Assembly: GCA_949068525.1 (NCBI GenBank) | Contig: CARTIQ010000001.1 | Location: 1-5,548, forward strand | Direction: 5' to 3' | Source: an uncultured Eubacteriales bacterium | GTDB lineage: Bacteria > Bacillota > Clostridia > Oscillospirales > Acutalibacteraceae | Length of the DNA: 5,548 nt | Shown here: positions 1 to 5,118 of the stretch, in pieces | Position numbering within the stretch: position 1 is the first letter of the stretch | How the letters are laid out: each line of letters begins with the position of its first letter | The notes under the pieces: model-generated | Seen by the model: the letters and a program-made list of their open reading frames with translations, nothing else | Told to the model about the DNA's origin: nothing | Databases searched by the model: none | Translations under genes and position numbers: made by a program

Positions 1-2
1 AA

Positions 3-1664
3 CAAATGAGAATTGCAAAGGCCATATACCGATGGGTTGCTAAAAATATAACTTATGACTTTGAAAGCATTGAAGGTGATCCAGACACACGACCATTTAT
101 GAAGCCACAAAACGCCCTGCTTGTTTTTAATCAAAAAAGCGGCGTCTGCGCAGGATATGCAAATCTTACTAATTTAATGATGAGGATGGCAGGTATCCCG
201 AGTGCATGCACTACCTCTATTAAGGGCAAAAATACCAACGACAGTCATGCCTTTAACCTCATCTACCTTGAAGGTAGTGCTACAAATCATAAAGGTTGGG
301 CTTTATTAGATGCAACCTGGGCTGCTCCACAGTCAGACAAAGACCTTAATGCAACCACTCCAACCGTAGAAGGACCGATAAAACTTAATGAAGAAGAGTT
401 AATTTACAATAATATGAATTGTTTTGGTGAAGTTTTTTATGATGATTCTGCCGATTTATCTTATTCTATATATGAACGATTAGAAGAGATAAACGCGGTA
501 AAAGATCCTACCAAAATGGATAGAGTTGAGGAATATATCGCAAAGGTACGAGCCATTTCTGAAGGTGCCATTAAAAAATACTCAGACAACATGGTGGGCA
601 ATGTCGATAATGTAAATCAAGAAAGCCAATCTGAGCTTGATAAAATAAATCATGAATACCAAGATATTGTTACATTTAAAGATTTTGAAGTTTTTTCAGA
701 GATAGATGAGGAAATTGGTAAAACTAATTTTTTTATTTCAGCAACAACATCATTAACTCAAGATGAGGCGGAAAGCCTCGCTAAGGCTCAAATTGAAGAA
801 AGTCAAGAGAATTTATACGTTACAAATAGTCAAAATAATGCTTTAAGTAATATTAAAATGTATTTTCCTGGATTTTACAGTGCAAATAAAGACCTTGCAG
901 AAGCAAATAAGTCTATACTCAATCAAGTTTACCATAAAATAGGATTTATTACGGACACCTCTTTTGACGAAAGTTATTATACAGACATGAACGAAGAACT
1001 TAAAAAGATAAACGGAGTCAAATACGAATTGTGCGGCAATGAAGGGAATGCCTATATTAAAGTGAGCGTAGATGCTGGGGATCCTGCTAAAAATGTCCAA
1101 ATCCCAAAAGACTTAGTAGACCTGAGTCTAGAATTTGTTATAGATGAGGGGATTGAGTCAGTGACTTTGACAGGCGATGAAATAATTAATACATCAGAGT
1201 TAGCTTTTTACCTTGAAAACATAGATACAACAAACTCAAATAAGTATATTGCAGAAGGTGGCATACTTTATGAAAAAAATGCGGATGGCTCAAAAGGTAC
1301 TGCAGTTGATCTTTTTAAGGGGATAGGAGACATAGAAAATGTTCATTATTGCACTAACAAGGATATCAACAATAAACTTATATCCATCACAATTTCTAAC
1401 ATCAAAGGTAATAAGTTTGAAAATATAAAGAAACTCCCAGAGCAATTAACACAATTTAATGTGCCTATAGAAATCGGCCGCGGTATTAGCGCGGTTGCCC
1501 TACACGGTAACGAAAAAATAAATGCAACTGGCATAATAGGGTTGAAAACAGTAAATATTACAAACTCTAATGTTTACTACGAAGCAAACGGTAGCCTTTA
1601 CGAAAAAGACTCCAACCAACAAGTATTCCTACCTGAGGGCGTTGCTATCGTTAATAATAATTAG
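3..1664 (+). CDS. Transglutaminase-like protein with C-terminal BspA-like repeats (5' end outside window)
   Basis: The frame is open to the window edge and the ATG at position 6 lies inside the conserved first helix of the domain (AKAIYRWVAKNITYD), so the true start is upstream and the gene is partial. Counting from that ATG, residues 1-110 form a transglutaminase-like (papain-fold) core: Cys48 in SGVCAGYANL, His81 in DSHAFN and Asp102 in LLDATW match the catalytic triad in the right order and spacing. Residues about 155-310 are polar, probably helical and unrecognised. Residues 367-428 and 477-538 are two diverged copies of a BspA/LRR_5-like unit ending in TNSNxYxxxGxLYEK. The family includes proteases, cross-linking enzymes and peptidoglycan-associated proteins, so the reaction here is unknown. 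With repeats attached, a secreted or surface role is likely but is inference; any signal peptide would be outside the window. No strong terminator follows the stop codon. Confidence 0.85.
   Translation, partial: QMRIAKAIYRWVAKNITYDFESIEGDPDTRPFMKPQNALLVFNQKSGVCAGYANLTNLMMRMAGIPSACTTSIKGKNTNDSHAFNLIYLEGSATNHKGWALLDATWAAPQSDKDLNATTPTVEGPIKLNEEELIYNNMNCFGEVFYDDSADLSYSIYERLEEINAVKDPTKMDRVEEYIAKVRAISEGAIKKYSDNMVGNVDNVNQESQSELDKINHEYQDIVTFKDFEVFSEIDEEIGKTNFFISATTSLTQDEAESLAKAQIEESQENLYVTNSQNNALSNIKMYFPGFYSANKDLAEANKSILNQVYHKIGFITDTSFDESYYTDMNEELKKINGVKYELCGNEGNAYIKVSVDAGDPAKNVQIPKDLVDLSLEFVIDEGIESVTLTGDEIINTSELAFYLENIDTTNSNKYIAEGGILYEKNADGSKGTAVDLFKGIGDIENVHYCTNKDINNKLISITISNIKGNKFENIKKLPEQLTQFNVPIEIGRGISAVALHGNEKINATGIIGLKTVNITNSNVYYEANGSLYEKDSNQQVFLPEGVAIVNNN
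1104..1289 (+). repeat. BspA-like protein repeat unit 1 of the transglutaminase-like protein
   Basis: This segment encodes about 62 residues (367-428 from the ATG at 6). It runs from IPKDLVDLSLEF through GIESVTLTGDEIIN to NSNKYIAEGGILYEK. It aligns along its length with the unit encoded at 1434-1619, about 110 residues further on. The ending N-x-x-Y-x(4)-G-x-L-Y-E-K is the loop seen in LRR_5/BspA repeats. Confidence 0.65.
1434..1619 (+). repeat. BspA-like protein repeat unit 2 of the transglutaminase-like protein
   Basis: This is the second copy of the unit, residues 477-538. It runs from LPEQLTQFNVPI through GISAVALHGNEKIN to NSNVYYEANGSLYEK and ends in FLPEG, close to the C terminus. It has diverged from unit 1 at most positions but keeps the hydrophobic pattern and the TNSN..Y and LYEK blocks, so the duplication is old compared with the one in the convergent protein. 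Confidence 0.65.
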
Positions 1665-1990
1665 ATATTAAGATAAATATTTATTAAAATGTTAACTTCC
1701 TAGCCAATTTCGCCACCAGCCCTGATGCTTATAAGGGTTAATTGTACGTGGTCACTAATTCACAAAGCTGTTTTATAGTTTTTGTTTACTCTCACAGCTC
1801 TATTAATCGCGGTTCGCCGTCATGGTCCTAGTTGCCTCCTAACATTGAAAATAATATATTGCAGCAAAAGGTGTATCCTTGATTTTCATGTTGCTTTACT
1901 CCCGCATAGTTGTTGGTAAGTAAAAAAAACAAAGAACCACACACCTAGTATAACTTTTATTAGGGGTAAATAATCAAATTTTAAGCGTTA
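1665..1990. other. Intergenic stretch without a supportable gene
   Basis: About 325 bases separate the stop codon of the transglutaminase-like gene from the terminator of the tRNA unit. All frames are broken. I see only weak inverted repeats: AGCTGT/ACAGCT with a 22-nt loop around 1767-1800, a small CGG-TTCG-CCG hairpin near 1810, and an imperfect CCTAGTA/TATTAGG stem near 1946-1966. On the minus strand there is a GGAGG followed by a seven-codon frame that stops. The middle part is less A+T-rich than typical clostridial spacer, so a structured RNA or a decayed element is possible, but I recognise no known family. Confidence 0.5.
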
Positions 1991-2023
1991 AAAGTCCTAT
2001 GAACACTAGGTTCATAGGACTTT
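1991..2023 (-). terminator. Terminator of the tRNA-Ser/Nudix unit
   Basis: A perfect 14-bp inverted repeat (AAAGTCCTATGAAC pairing with GTTCATAGGACTTT) encloses a 5-nt loop. It lies 5 bases beyond the encoded CCA of tRNA-Ser(GCU). Read on the minus strand, the hairpin ends in CTTTTAA, giving a short U tract. Position and symmetry fit an intrinsic terminator ending the minus-strand tRNA transcript. It may also stop transcripts arriving from the plus-strand gene. Confidence 0.8.
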
Positions 2024-2028
2024 ACATA

Positions 2029-2118
2029 TGGCGGAGAAAGAGGGATTTGAACCCTCGCGCCGGTTACCCGACCTACTCCCTTAGCAGGGGAGCCCCTTCA
2101 CCACTTGGGTATTTCTCC
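2029..2118 (-). tRNA. tRNA-Ser(GCU)
   Basis: This is a 90-nt class II tRNA. The acceptor stem GGAGAAA pairs with TTTCTCC and is followed by discriminator G and an encoded CCA. The anticodon stem CTCCC/GGGAG holds the loop CTGCTAA, with anticodon GCT at 2083-2085 (as AGC on the plus strand), reading AGC/AGU serine codons. The long variable arm (GTCGGG-TAA-CCCGGC) is typical of serine tRNA. The T arm is GAGGG-TTCAAAT-CCCTC. It begins 45 nt after the stop codon of the Nudix gene and is followed at once by a strong hairpin, so it is probably the last member of a mixed tRNA-mRNA transcript. Confidence 0.97.
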
Positions 2119-2163
2119 AAATATCGTTAAACTTTCTTCTGCCACAAAATATCTTAAAAAACA

Positions 2164-2655
2164 TTATAAAGTATCATCAAAAAAACGCTGCAAGTCATCT
2201 ACCATTACACCTGAGTCAAGAAGCTCTTTTATTTGGCGCCTTGGCAACCATTTAACTTGAGCTACCTCTTTAGTTGTCGCATCTTTCAAACAAACCGGAC
2301 CGGTGTAGTCAAAAAGCCAATTATCTCTAATGAAACGACCGGATTCTCTTACTTCTGAACTTACTAAACGCCCCGCACTCGATGGCAAAGTTAGCCCAAC
2401 TTCTTCTTTGATTTCTCGCAAAACACCATTTAAACTGCTTTCTTCCTTTAACACCGAACCACCGACACCACATTCCCACATAAGAGGTAACCTAGCACAA
2501 CTAGCACTACGTTGAGAAACCAAAAATTCGCCAAGGCGATTCCGAATCCATGCGTGCACAACTAAGTGGTAACACCCATTCGGGATCCTTGCTCCTCTAA
2601 CATGATTGCTCCCCACCAACTGACGTTGTCTATTATATAAATCCCACAACTCCAT
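2164..2655 (-). CDS. Nudix hydrolase
   Basis: The product has 163 residues, a normal length for a single-domain Nudix enzyme. Residues 66-88 match the Nudix box G-x5-E-x7-R-E-U-x-E-E-x-G-U exactly: G66, E72, then REIKEEVGL at 80-88. The glutamates of this motif bind the catalytic divalent metal, and the family hydrolyses nucleoside diphosphates linked to another group. The N terminus (MELWDLYN, then GCYHLVVHAWI) resembles the YfcD/isopentenyl-isomerase-like subgroup common in Firmicutes, whose substrates are poorly defined. It is presumably cytoplasmic, as no signal peptide or membrane segment is seen. The ATG is supported by a GAGG eight bases upstream. The gene lies between two tRNA-Ser genes with gaps of about 42 and 45 nt and no internal promoter that I noticed, so it probably depends on the promoter of the upstream tRNA. 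The substrate cannot be inferred. Confidence 0.93.
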   Translation of the reverse strand: MELWDLYNRQRQLVGSNHVRGARIPNGCYHLVVHAWIRNRLGEFLVSQRSASCARLPLMWECGVGGSVLKEESSLNGVLREIKEEVGLTLPSSAGRLVSSEVRESGRFIRDNWLFDYTGPVCLKDATTKEVAQVKWLPRRQIKELLDSGVMVDDLQRFFDDTL

Positions 2656-2663
2656 TTTAGCAA

Positions 2664-2667
2664 CCTC
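2664..2667 (-). promoter_or_regulatory. Ribosome binding site of the Nudix gene
   Basis: On the minus strand GAGG (within AATGAGGTTG) lies eight bases before the ATG at 2655. It supports this start, and it sits in the short spacer between the tRNA-Ser(UGA) 3' end and the coding region. The leader left after tRNA processing would therefore be only about 42 nt. Confidence 0.7.
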
Positions 2668-2697
2668 ATTAAAGCCAAAATTAGAAAAACGATTACA

Positions 2698-2786
2698 TGG
2701 CGGAGGGGAAGGGATTCGAACCCTTGGTCCCTTGCGGGATCACTAGTTTTCAAGACTAGCTCCTTAAACCACTCGGACACCCCTCC
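2698..2786 (-). tRNA. tRNA-Ser(UGA)
   Basis: This is an 89-nt class II tRNA. The acceptor GGAGGGG pairs with CCCCTCC and is followed by G and an encoded CCA. The anticodon stem CTAGT/ACTAG holds the loop CTTGAAA, with anticodon TGA at 2750-2752 (as TCA on the plus strand), reading UCN serine codons. The variable arm contains CCC-GCAA-GGG and the T arm is AAGGG-TTCGAAT-CCCTT. It is the first gene after a consensus promoter and lies upstream of the Nudix gene on the same strand. Confidence 0.97.
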
Positions 2787-2810
2787 AGCAAGACTTCCCG
2801 CTGCATTTAT

Positions 2811-2839
2811 ACGATATCACATTGAAAAATATTTGTCAA
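2811..2839 (-). promoter_or_regulatory. Sigma-A-type promoter of the tRNA-Ser(UGA)/Nudix/tRNA-Ser(GCU) unit
   Basis: On the minus strand a perfect -35 TTGACA (2834-2839) is followed after 17 bases by TATCGT (2811-2816). A TG one base before it makes an extended -10. The predicted start is about 20 bases before the tRNA. An overlapping TATAAA (2806-2811) would need a 22-base spacer and is less likely to be the -10. Confidence 0.75.
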
Positions 2840-2871
2840 CAGAGAAAAAAATATATTTTTAGCGAAAAATG

Positions 2872-2900
2872 TTGAAATTTTTTCACATATATAATATAAT
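2872..2900 (+). promoter_or_regulatory. Sigma-A-type promoter of the 99-residue protein gene
   Basis: TTGAAA at 2872-2877 and TATAAT at 2895-2900 are separated by exactly 17 bases. A second TATAAT overlaps at 2890-2895. This predicts an mRNA leader of roughly 40 bases. It diverges from the tRNA promoter, and the two -35 boxes are 32 bases apart in very A+T-rich DNA. Confidence 0.75.
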
Positions 2901-2933
2901 AATTTCGTAAATAATTTTCACTTTAATTTTAAA

Positions 2934-2940
2934 AAGGAGG
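2934..2940 (+). promoter_or_regulatory. Ribosome binding site of the 99-residue protein gene
   Basis: AAGGAGG, a near-perfect Shine-Dalgarno sequence, lies nine bases before the ATG at 2950 and fixes the start codon. Confidence 0.9.
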
Positions 2941-2949
2941 CCGTTTAAA

Positions 2950-3249
2950 ATGACGTGCATTACTAATATCTATAAAAAAGAATATTCCGAAATTTCTGAC
3001 ATTCAAGGCAAAAAGAACGTTTATTATAATTTGGTCAAAACGGTTTCAGGAAGGTTAACTTACTTCGGAATAGAAATTATAACAAAAACCGATGTAACTA
3101 ATCCCGAAAAGGCCCTTTTTAACGGTATATCAGAGTCGGAAAATTACGTTAGAAATATAATTCAATTTTTGTATGAAAATTCAATAAATCCAGACAATTC
3201 ATTAGAAATAATCAGTGATTTAGTCTCAGAGCTTGAATATACAAGTTGA
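2950..3249 (+). CDS. Small conserved-type protein, resembles DUF6514 family
   Basis: The product is 99 residues, with no signal peptide, membrane segment or catalytic motif visible. The pattern NVYYNLVKTVSGRLTYFGIEI (residues about 23-43), then an ISES block around 60-63, a helix (NYVRNIIQFLYEN) and a C-terminal NPDNSLEIISDLVSELEY, resembles from memory the clostridial DUF6514 proteins, which have no known function. The family call is tentative. A consensus promoter and a near-perfect ribosome binding site show that it is a real, probably well expressed gene. It is a single-gene unit, divergent from the tRNA/Nudix unit and convergent with the BspA-like gene. No function is proposed. Confidence 0.85.
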   Translation: MTCITNIYKKEYSEISDIQGKKNVYYNLVKTVSGRLTYFGIEIITKTDVTNPEKALFNGISESENYVRNIIQFLYENSINPDNSLEIISDLVSELEYTS

Positions 3250-3257
3250 ACTGGCAC

Positions 3258-3285
3258 AATGGTTTGAAAAATATTCACCATTTTT
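3258..3285 (+). terminator. Probable terminator of the 99-residue protein gene
   Basis: AATGGT pairs with ACCATT. The stem can be continued by GAA/TTC past a two-base bulge, and it is followed by a run of five T including the stem end. It begins nine bases after the stop codon. The stem is A+T-rich and only moderately stable. Confidence 0.5.
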
Positions 3286-3377
3286 AAAAATATAATGTGA
3301 ACAACGTTTTTGATTTGACTCCTATAAAAGGCGTAAAACAAGTATCTTAAAAAAATATGAGCAGCTCAAAATTAAAC

Positions 3378-3410
3378 AGCCTGATATCTATTCTACACAG
3401 ATATCAGGCT
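3378..3410. terminator. Probable bidirectional terminator between convergent genes
   Basis: A perfect 12-bp inverted repeat (AGCCTGATATCT with AGATATCAGGCT) encloses a 9-nt loop. It lies 19 bases beyond the stop codon of the minus-strand BspA-like gene and downstream of the convergent 99-residue gene. Plus-strand reading gives CTTTATGGTTTTT after the stem. Minus-strand reading gives GTTTAATTTT. It could serve both directions, with the BspA-like gene the more likely user. Confidence 0.75.
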
Positions 3411-3429
3411 TTATGGTTTTTATACGTCT

Positions 3430-5118
3430 TTAAGGTTGTTGTTGAGGAGGGGCGCCTTTTATAACAGGAAGCCCACCGAAAGTCTGTGGTAGTTGGTCTT
3501 GATTCATGTTTGGCATGTAGACTTTTGCGTTGCCACATTGAGAAAAAGCATCCTTGGATTTTTTAGCAGTATTTTCTTGGCTATTAAAGCATACCTCTTT
3601 TAGATTTTCACAATTGCTAAACGAATTTGATTCTAACACTAAATCGTTTTCCATTGTTATTTTTTCTAAATTTGAGCAACTATCAAACGCTTCTCTTGCA
3701 ATATCTCCTACAAATGTTGGGACTGCATATTCTTTGTCAGTTTTTCCCGCTGGGAATTTTTTTAATATGACCAAAAACTTCTTCGTCCTATCAAAAAGAA
3801 CTCCGTTTCCCGACCAATAGTATGGACTCCCGAAAGACACTTCGATTTCTTCTAGACTATCGAAAGCAGCCTTATTAAAATCCAAGAAGCTTACTGTCTT
3901 TGAGACTAGTATTTTTTTTACTTTTTTAAAATTGCACGAAGAAAAGTCCACAGCTCCTACATTGGTAGCTATCTTTATAAATTCTGCTTCATTAATGCCT
4001 GTATTTTCGTATTTGAGGAGAATTGATTTCCCTGCCTCATCGCATCCTATTTCATTTCTAATTATTAGAGTTTTTGTAGTTTCATCATAGTAAAATAGAT
4101 CGTTGGAGTTATTTGCCCCATCTGATGTATCCGTTACCACTTCAAGCCCATATAAAGATGATTCATGCAACTTTGGCATGTAGTAGAGTTTTGCGTTTTG
4201 ACATAAATAAAAAGCATTCTTATCTTTTTCAGCTTCATCTATTGGGCTATTAAACCATACCTCTTTTAGATTTTCACAATGTCTAAACGAATATTGTCCT
4301 AACACTAAATCGTTTTCCATTGTTATTTTTTCTAAATTTGAGCAACTATAAAACGCTTCTTCTGCAATATATTTTACACTTGTTGGGACTTTATATTCTT
4401 TGTCAGTTTTTCCCGCTGGGAATTTTATTAATCCCAAATCATCCTCGTCCTTTTCAAAAAGAACTCCATCTATCGACGTATATGAGGGATTATTTTTATC
4501 CACTTCAATTTCTTCTAGACTATCTAAACCTAAACCAGCGATGTCTTCTACTAAAGCAAATTCGCTTACTGTCTTTGAGACTATTATTTTTTTTACATGT
4601 GGAAAATCCACCCCATAAAGTTTCACTTTTTTTACCCCATCATCTATAACTATAGTTTCTGCTTCCCCAATGCCTATATTTTTGTATTGGAGATTAATCA
4701 CATCTAAAGCATCATCGGTATAAAAGTCGCTTTTAATTGTTAGAGTTTTTGTTATTCTATTATAGGTAACAATGTCATCGGAATAGTGAACCCCATTATT
4801 ACCAGCATAAACAACAGCAGCGGCAACACCAAGAGCATTCACTCCTGCGCCAATTCCCTTCACTACGTCTGTCGCAGTGTTCTTACTCGAGTTTGGAGCA
4901 AAGGCAGGCATTTGTGTTTGGGTGGCATTTGCCCGCTGTGTAGAATTATCAGCCCCTTGCCACCACAACATGTCTGTATTTAATGAGCTATCTGTCGGCA
5001 TATTATATGTTTCTGGTTCTAGTTTTGGTTCTGGTCGTTCTACATCTACCAGTTGCTTGTCTTTTAAAAACTGTACTGTTTGCAAAGCCGAAGGAATTTC
5101 ATTAATACCTTTACCCAT
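3430..5118 (-). CDS. BspA-like (LRR_5) repeat protein, probably the 3' part of a longer frame-broken gene
   Basis: The 562-residue product starts with about 85 residues of low-complexity Pro/Gln/Asn/Thr-rich sequence, followed by a Gly/Ala-rich hydrophobic stretch (88-106, GIGAGVNALGVAAAVVYAG). It then has two tandem units of about 220 residues (113-332 and 339-555) and ends in PPQQQP. Each unit carries LRR_5/BspA hallmarks: KxIxVSKTVS, LEEIEV, Y-x(4)-G-V-L-F, IA(E/R)EAFxSCSNLEKITM and ENLKEV. Such repeats bind proteins and are found in surface or secreted proteins of host-associated bacteria. No signal peptide is visible at this start. The ATG has no Shine-Dalgarno sequence, lies three codons after an in-frame TAG, and overlaps the preceding frame by 8 nt (ATGGGTAA). 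A protein repeat spans the junction, so this start may be artificial and the upstream frame may encode the real N terminus. The alternative is a coupled second gene. The frame is certain; the role is inference. Confidence 0.85.
   Translation of the reverse strand: MGKGINEIPSALQTVQFLKDKQLVDVERPEPKLEPETYNMPTDSSLNTDMLWWQGADNSTQRANATQTQMPAFAPNSSKNTATDVVKGIGAGVNALGVAAAVVYAGNNGVHYSDDIVTYNRITKTLTIKSDFYTDDALDVINLQYKNIGIGEAETIVIDDGVKKVKLYGVDFPHVKKIIVSKTVSEFALVEDIAGLGLDSLEEIEVDKNNPSYTSIDGVLFEKDEDDLGLIKFPAGKTDKEYKVPTSVKYIAEEAFYSCSNLEKITMENDLVLGQYSFRHCENLKEVWFNSPIDEAEKDKNAFYLCQNAKLYYMPKLHESSLYGLEVVTDTSDGANNSNDLFYYDETTKTLIIRNEIGCDEAGKSILLKYENTGINEAEFIKIATNVGAVDFSSCNFKKVKKILVSKTVSFLDFNKAAFDSLEEIEVSFGSPYYWSGNGVLFDRTKKFLVILKKFPAGKTDKEYAVPTFVGDIAREAFDSCSNLEKITMENDLVLESNSFSNCENLKEVCFNSQENTAKKSKDAFSQCGNAKVYMPNMNQDQLPQTFGGLPVIKGAPPQQQP
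3454..4104 (-). repeat. Tandem BspA-like unit, C-terminal copy
   Basis: This encodes residues about 339-555. It matches the copy at 4123-4782 with an offset of 666 bases over its best-conserved part. Around 3637-3760 the DNA is almost identical to 4303-4426, including the blocks for SCSNLEKITMENDLVL and FPAGKTDKEY. The flanking parts have diverged more and contain codon-sized indels. Confidence 0.85.
4123..4782 (-). repeat. Tandem BspA-like unit, N-terminal copy
   Basis: This encodes residues about 113-332. It has the same order of blocks as the C-terminal copy: TKTLTI, an EAE turn, VKKIIVSKTVS, SLEEIEV, GVLFEK, FPAGKTDKEY, AEEAFYSCSNLEKITM, ENLKEV and a closing MPKL. The unit is a within-gene duplication, since both copies are in frame and adjacent. 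Confidence 0.85.

Noticed and set aside
6..8. ATG at position 6 as start of the transglutaminase-like gene
   Set aside because: It falls within the conserved first helix of the domain, and the frame is open to the window edge.
2029..2060. tRNA-Ser 3' end as an attachment site of an integrated element
   Set aside because: I found no second copy of the tRNA 3' sequence in the window and no integrase gene. The spacer beyond it starts with the tRNA unit's own terminator.
2164..2655. Isopentenyl-diphosphate isomerase (idi)
   Set aside because: The N-terminal half is reminiscent of that group, but the protein has a canonical Nudix box, which type I isomerases do not keep, so only a general Nudix hydrolase call is supported.
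2562..2780. A 72-codon minus-strand frame beginning MSEWFKELVLK
   Set aside because: It reads straight through tRNA-Ser(UGA) and overlaps the Nudix gene. This is the well-known false ORF created by serine tRNA sequence.
3454..4782. CRISPR array or mobile-element repeats
   Set aside because: The repeats are long, in frame and coding. There are no short regularly spaced direct repeats with unique spacers, and no transposase or terminal inverted repeats were found.
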